From positions 41,012-60,693 of the forward strand of contig FLMG01000600.1 of NCBI GenBank assembly GCA_900088475.1: 19,682 nucleotides of DNA. Reading direction: 5' to 3'. Numbering within the stretch: the first letter of the stretch is position 1; each line of letters opens with the position of its first letter. The notes below the pieces were generated by a model. That model did no database searches. It worked only from the letters and a program-made list of their open reading frames with translations, and was not told where the DNA came from. Shown one piece after another: positions 12,501 through 18,500 of the stretch. Position numbers and translations under genes: made by a program. The stretch comes from Hyphochytrium catenoides. Taxonomy: Eukaryota; Sar; Hyphochytriomycetes; Hyphochytriales; Hyphochytriaceae.

Positions 12501-15500
12501 GGAGCCAGCGATAGAGGTATCTCCCTCTGCCGTATCCATCGATCCAGCACTAACCCTGACAGAGCCAGCAAGACCTTTTTGGGATGCTCCCACGCGAACT
12601 CGTACGTCTCCGGAGCTCTGAGCACTTTTGCCAGTTTCCATTGTCAGAGAGCCGCTCAAACCCTTCTTAGATGGAGCAGTAAATAGCGAAACGTCACCAC
12701 TTCCGCCATCATTTGACACTAATCCTGAACCGATTCCTATCTGACCGCTATTGCCCTCTATCGAGCCACCGCTTCGGATCAATAGAGGCCCACCACTTCC
12801 CATACTGCTAGAGCCAGCAACCATATGAACACCTCCGCCAGTTGCAGTAGATGAGGATCCCGCGTTGAGGAAGAGGCTTCCACCTGCGCTTCCGTCCATC
12901 ATTGGCCCTGCCATTAGGCTAATTGAACCTCCCTGAACTGAATTTCGTCCGGCACCTGAAGCGATACTTATGTTGCCACCTGCACCCTGACTGCTAAGTC
13001 CAGTTAGAACGTCAAGATTGCCGCTCTTCCCCTCAGAAGAGGATCCAGTGGAAAGGGTCACAGTGCCACTGTCTTCCTTTGCCGCACCAGATTCAATAGC
13101 CATCTTTCCACTGTCCTGTGATAAGCTCGAGCCGGTTCGAAGAAGTACATTCCCACCGGAGGTGCTGGTGGACATACCCGCGCCAAGAAGGAGGCTGCCT
13201 CCTTTTGCTTTGTAGGATCTTGAGAGACTAGAGCCTGCCTCAAGCTTGATATCCCCCGCGTCATTCACATTGTTGCTGAGCGTTGAGTCTGAATCGATGA
13301 GGAAGCCAGCAGAGATGGATAGTCTGCCTGGTCGTTGCCCAGTGCTGTTACCCGCAGCAATTGATATCAAGCCAGGGCTTTGTGCGTCCCCTGTCTTCAG
13401 TTCCAGATCTCCGCTTGACCCTCCGCTGTTGCTTCCTGTCCCAGCTACAAAGGAACCAGAAGAACTTTTTGTCCCCGACATAATGGGAGATACGTCTGAG
13501 GATGTTAGCCAAAGATGACCACTGCTTAAGGAAGATGATCCGCTTTCAACCTTAATGTGGCCTGACACAGCATCTCTTCCAGTAGCATGACCACTGAAAA
13601 TCTCAACGGAGCCCGTACTGCCTTTGTTGGATGCTCCACCGCTTCCAAGGAATACAGAGCCACTACTACCCATAGAAGCTGTACCGCTACGCACACTCAC
13701 TGTTCCACCCAGGCCATCAGGGGAGGCTACACCACCACTAGAGATGCGTACACTACCCCCTCGACTCGCCCCACCGGGCCCTAGCGCCGTGCCCGCCATC
13801 AGAGAAACAGACCCTGCACTTGAGTTCTTGCCGGTCATGGAGCCCGCCTCAATGGACACAGTCCCACCACTGCCGACCCCCCCGGTGCCCACTCTGACAT
13901 TTATACTTCCTCCCGATGCAGCATCGCTTATTCCGGTTGTTATAGATAAATCTCCTGACGTCCCACTTCTTGCGGGTGCTGAAGCGACTGAAATATTGCC
14001 GGTGCTTCCAGTCAACCCGCCAACGAGGCCAGATGCTATCAAGACAGAGCCGCTGCTAGAGCCATTTGTGCTTCCGCTTCTTATCGTTATGTCGCCTCCG
14101 AAACCGGTCGAGCTTGCGCCGCTTGTGAGCGTCAATGCACCCCCTGTCCGAACAACAGAAGATCCCCCCACCAATTGTACGCCAGCTCCCATTCCTAGAA
14201 CGCTAGATCCGCCAATCAGCTGAAGAGAACCTGGCCCATTCATGGATGTACCAGTTGTCGTCCCAGAAGAGATCAATATGTCACCGCTAGTCGAAGAATT
14301 GCTATCTCCAGTCTTCAGATGAAGCTGCCCACTTGGCGCGGCATCTGTTGCGCTCGTATACAAGAGTACCTTACCTCCTACCCCTCCGTTCGCAATGTTT
14401 TGAGAACCCGAGCCTATCGCCACCATGCCACTAGTTCCTGAAGGTGAAGCTGTAGCTCCTGAAGAAATACGGATATCTCCACCCATGCCCATGTTACCGC
14501 TGCCTGCTGTCAACTCTACCGTCCCGCCGGTTGTCAATGCAGCTGAAGACATTTCGCTAGTACCACCTCTTATTAGTACATGACCCGCTGAACCTCCCTC
14601 GTCGGACGAAACCATTGATGCCGCAGCCAACAGAATATCACCACCTTGTGTGCTATATCTGACTCCTGCTTTTATGTCAATAGACCCTGCTTGCTTGCCA
14701 TTGCCAGTCGAGAGCAATAGAGAACCAGAACTAGCATCTCTGCTACTGCCAGTTTGTAAGACGGCATCTCCTGACGATCCACCGCCATACCCAGCCGGTG
14801 AGGTTGACGCCTCAAAGTTGCCTGTGTCACTATTGGAGCTACCGCTATATAGACGAATGGAGCCGGATCTTGCTTGCGAATGGCCTGTCATGATCGCGAC
14901 AGAGCCGCTCACACCACGGTGAACTTCTCCAGTACCAATAACTGCTGACCCACTCTTTCCATTGGTTCCAGGCCCACTCATTAGCAGAAGAGAACCTCCC
15001 GACCCGTCTTCTCCGGCGCCCCCTGCAGAAAGCATCAGGCTACCTCCTACACCATCTTCTACAAATGCAGATCCTGCGGATAAATTAATCCACCCGGCAG
15101 TAGCATCTCCTTTGGAGGACGAGTTGACATCTCCAGCCCTTATTTGAACTGACGATGCGGTAGCGCCCCTGCCCCCTGTGATGTTGACATCACCAGCCCT
15201 CCTTCCATTCCCAGTTCGAAGAGTAATAGCCCCACTATCCTCAACAGTCGATGATGTCTCAAGTAGTATACTGCCACTGCTACCGGACAGAGCGCCACCC
15301 GAGCTAATTTGAATGGCCCCACTATCACCTTGCTCAGAACTCCCGCTGCTCAAGGACAACTTTCCTCCAGACCCCTTACTCCCACCGCTCGCGATTCGGA
15401 AAGCGCCTCCAGCGCCAAGAGTCGATGATCCGGATATCAGGGAAACAGATCCGCCTTCACCGCTCCCGTCGGTGGTTCCCGCCTGTAGCTCGATAGGGGC

Positions 15501-18500
15501 CCCAACGGCGGCCCCTGTTCCAGAACCCGCGGATATTGAAACTTTACCAGCTAACCCTTTTCGACTGTACCCAGTACTCAGATTGATAGGACCACTTCGT
15601 CCTAGAGCCGAAGCACCGGAATAAAGGCTTATCGCACCACTAGATGCTTGGTGACCGGCTACATTGGGTGATATGATATCCACACCCCCGCTTTGGCCAG
15701 AAAGACTAGTGCCGGATGTGACCATCACTTTGCCACCAAGCCCATCCCCGCTTGACGAGCCTGCCATTAGGTGGACATTACCACCTCCGGAAAGTTCAGA
15801 TGACGAGAGGGATGAGCCTGCTTTCAGTAGCAAATCTCCCCCAGACGAAGTTCCTCCCATCGGTGAAAATGAAGAACCTGCGGAGATCAATATTCTTCCA
15901 ACTTCGCCCCCATATTCGCCAGTCCTGCCAGCGGATATCACTATGGAACCGCTTGCTTTAGCGTTGCCTGTCTGAATATGGAGCGAGCCACTTTCCCCTT
16001 GGCTGCTGTTGCCGGTGGCAAGCGTGAGTGCACCTGTCTTACCATGAGCTGAACTTTGACCGTTGTCTGAGGATTTGACAGTAATGTCACCTGAATGCAT
16101 ATCAGAAATACCGCTCTGGACCTTGACTTCACCGGAAGCGCCGTGTCCCGAAGGAGCGGCACCACTAAATATGCTTACTGACCCTGACTGACCAGGACCA
16201 AGGATGGGGCCGCTGCCGAGCCAGATAGTACCGCTATCGCCACCTGTCGATGTTCCAGTAGTTATATCAATGATGCCACCAGCACCCGTACTTGCGGAGC
16301 CACTTCTCAATTCCACCTTTCCTCCTGAACCTGACATCCCTGATGTGTTACCAGCCAGGATTTCAATAGACCCTCCAGCAGAGTCTTTGGCAGTCATAGA
16401 ACCAGCCTCAACCTTCACACTAGCTCCGACGCCTGTGACACCATTACCGGCCTTTATATCAACCAAGCCACCGGAGCCCTTTGCACTCGATCCAGTTTCA
16501 AGGGAGATTGAACCTGCTGCATCCGTTTGAGACATGGAGGAAGACACACGAATACTCCCACTGCTGCCTTTTGCTCCGCTTCGTCCTGTAGAGACTGTAA
16601 TATCTCCACTGTTATCAGCGTTCGAAGTTCCACTGCTCAAATACAGGTGACCACCTGCCCCATGTGCGCTAGAGCCACTCTCGAGCTTAAGTGATCCTCC
16701 TGCGACTGAGGAAAGTGACGAGCCACCTAAGACACTTATGGTGCCCGGGATGCCTGTGGCGGAAGGACCTGCGCTCAGGCTGATGGATCCACTAGAGACT
16801 GCAGGCCCGGAAGAGATGGATATGTCCCCACTTTGAGCAGAGTGACTGGAACCTGTACGGATCCCAAGTTGGCCACTGTTCCCACGATCTGCAGAATACG
16901 TATAGACCAGTACAGCTCCGCTGTCGCTCTTGCTTGCCCCTAAAGGAGCGGAGCCTGATCCTATGGAGACAATTCCGCTACTAGTTCCGAGTGAAGTTGC
17001 TCCGGATGCTATTTGAACATCGCCGCCCTTGCCACCGCTGGCGTCACCTGCAGATAGGACTATGTCTCCACCAGCGGAAGCGGTTGAAGATGATATGCTG
17101 GACCCAGCTCTCAGCGAGATATTGCTCCCAGACACTCCAGCCATCGTTGATATCACCGATGCGGCAGTCACGGCGATGCTTCCGGCTCCTCTCCTTGCGG
17201 CCCCATGGTGGACACCAGACTTAATATCTATAGATCCTGCCTCAAGACTATCACCTGTCGCAATCGCAATAGATCCCGCCGTCCCTGCCATACTGTTTCC
17301 TGTCTTTATGGATGCGGAGCCTGAAGATCCGTGAGCGGTAGGGTCCAAGTTAGAGGTTGACGCTTCGAATATTCCTGTTCCGCTCTTGGATGCCCCACTC
17401 GAGAGGCGGATAGATCCTGACAGTCCCTCTGATGTTTGGCCGCTGAAAAGATGAATTGAGCCGCTCTTGCCATCAAGTGTAACGGCAGACGCTGTGCCTA
17501 CGAAGATTGAGCCACTTTCACCTTTCCCATTGGACAGTCCAGTCATCACATGCACGGATCCGCCATGAGCACCTGATCCGCCAGACAGGGCTAGATTTCC
17601 TCCCGTGCTCCTGTCACCGGAGACTCCACCGCCAGAGATCTTAACGTTGCCGCCTTCAGCTTCTTCCCATAACATACCTCCCGCAGCAATGTCCACGGAG
17701 CCGCCCTTGCCACTGCGTCCTTCTCCAACTTCTAGGTATATGGAACCGCCTGATGCAGACAAACTAGATCCTGTCTGAAGTCGAAGGCTTCCTGCATTAC
17801 CTTTAGTGGCTGTCAAAGTGGCAACTCGAATGTCACCACCTCGTGCACCACCATAGCCAGTTAGAAGGTCTAAAGATCCGCTTTGTCCGTCTTCGGAGGC
17901 ACCAGCTATAATGCTCACGGAGCCACCGGTCCCGGAGTCGCTTGCTCCGCTTTGCAGTCGCAAAAAGCCCCCAACTCCCTCCTTAGAGGCCCCTGACCCT
18001 AACAGTATATGCCCACCACTCCCTCTAGGTGCTGCGCCTCCCAACAACTCCAGCGAACCGCTGCCTTCTTCTCCCAGAGCAGAGCCAGAAGAAATTGTAA
18101 CTTCTCCACTTTTGCCAACTCCACTCGAACCGGACCCGATAAGTACGCCTCCGCTATGACCAACCCCCTCTCCCATGACGGACCCGGTAGAAAGGGTCAT
18201 TTTGCCAGATGGGCTTGTTCCACCTTTTGAGGTTACGGCGACAGCTCCACTGATACCACCATTTAGCCCTCCATTGCCAGACACAATATTGATAGCACCT
18301 CCCGACCCAGAAAAAGCACCTCCTCCAGAGAGAGATATGGTGCCTCCCCTGGAGGAGTCAGAAGATGAAGATGTGAACCCAGCTTCTAATGTGACGTTGC
18401 CGCCATTTTGCTTTGACAATGTTGAACTCAAGGACCCTGCCGAGAGGTGCACACTGGCTGCATCAGCATCCGTTCCGACGGAGTTTCCACCTGCGATGAA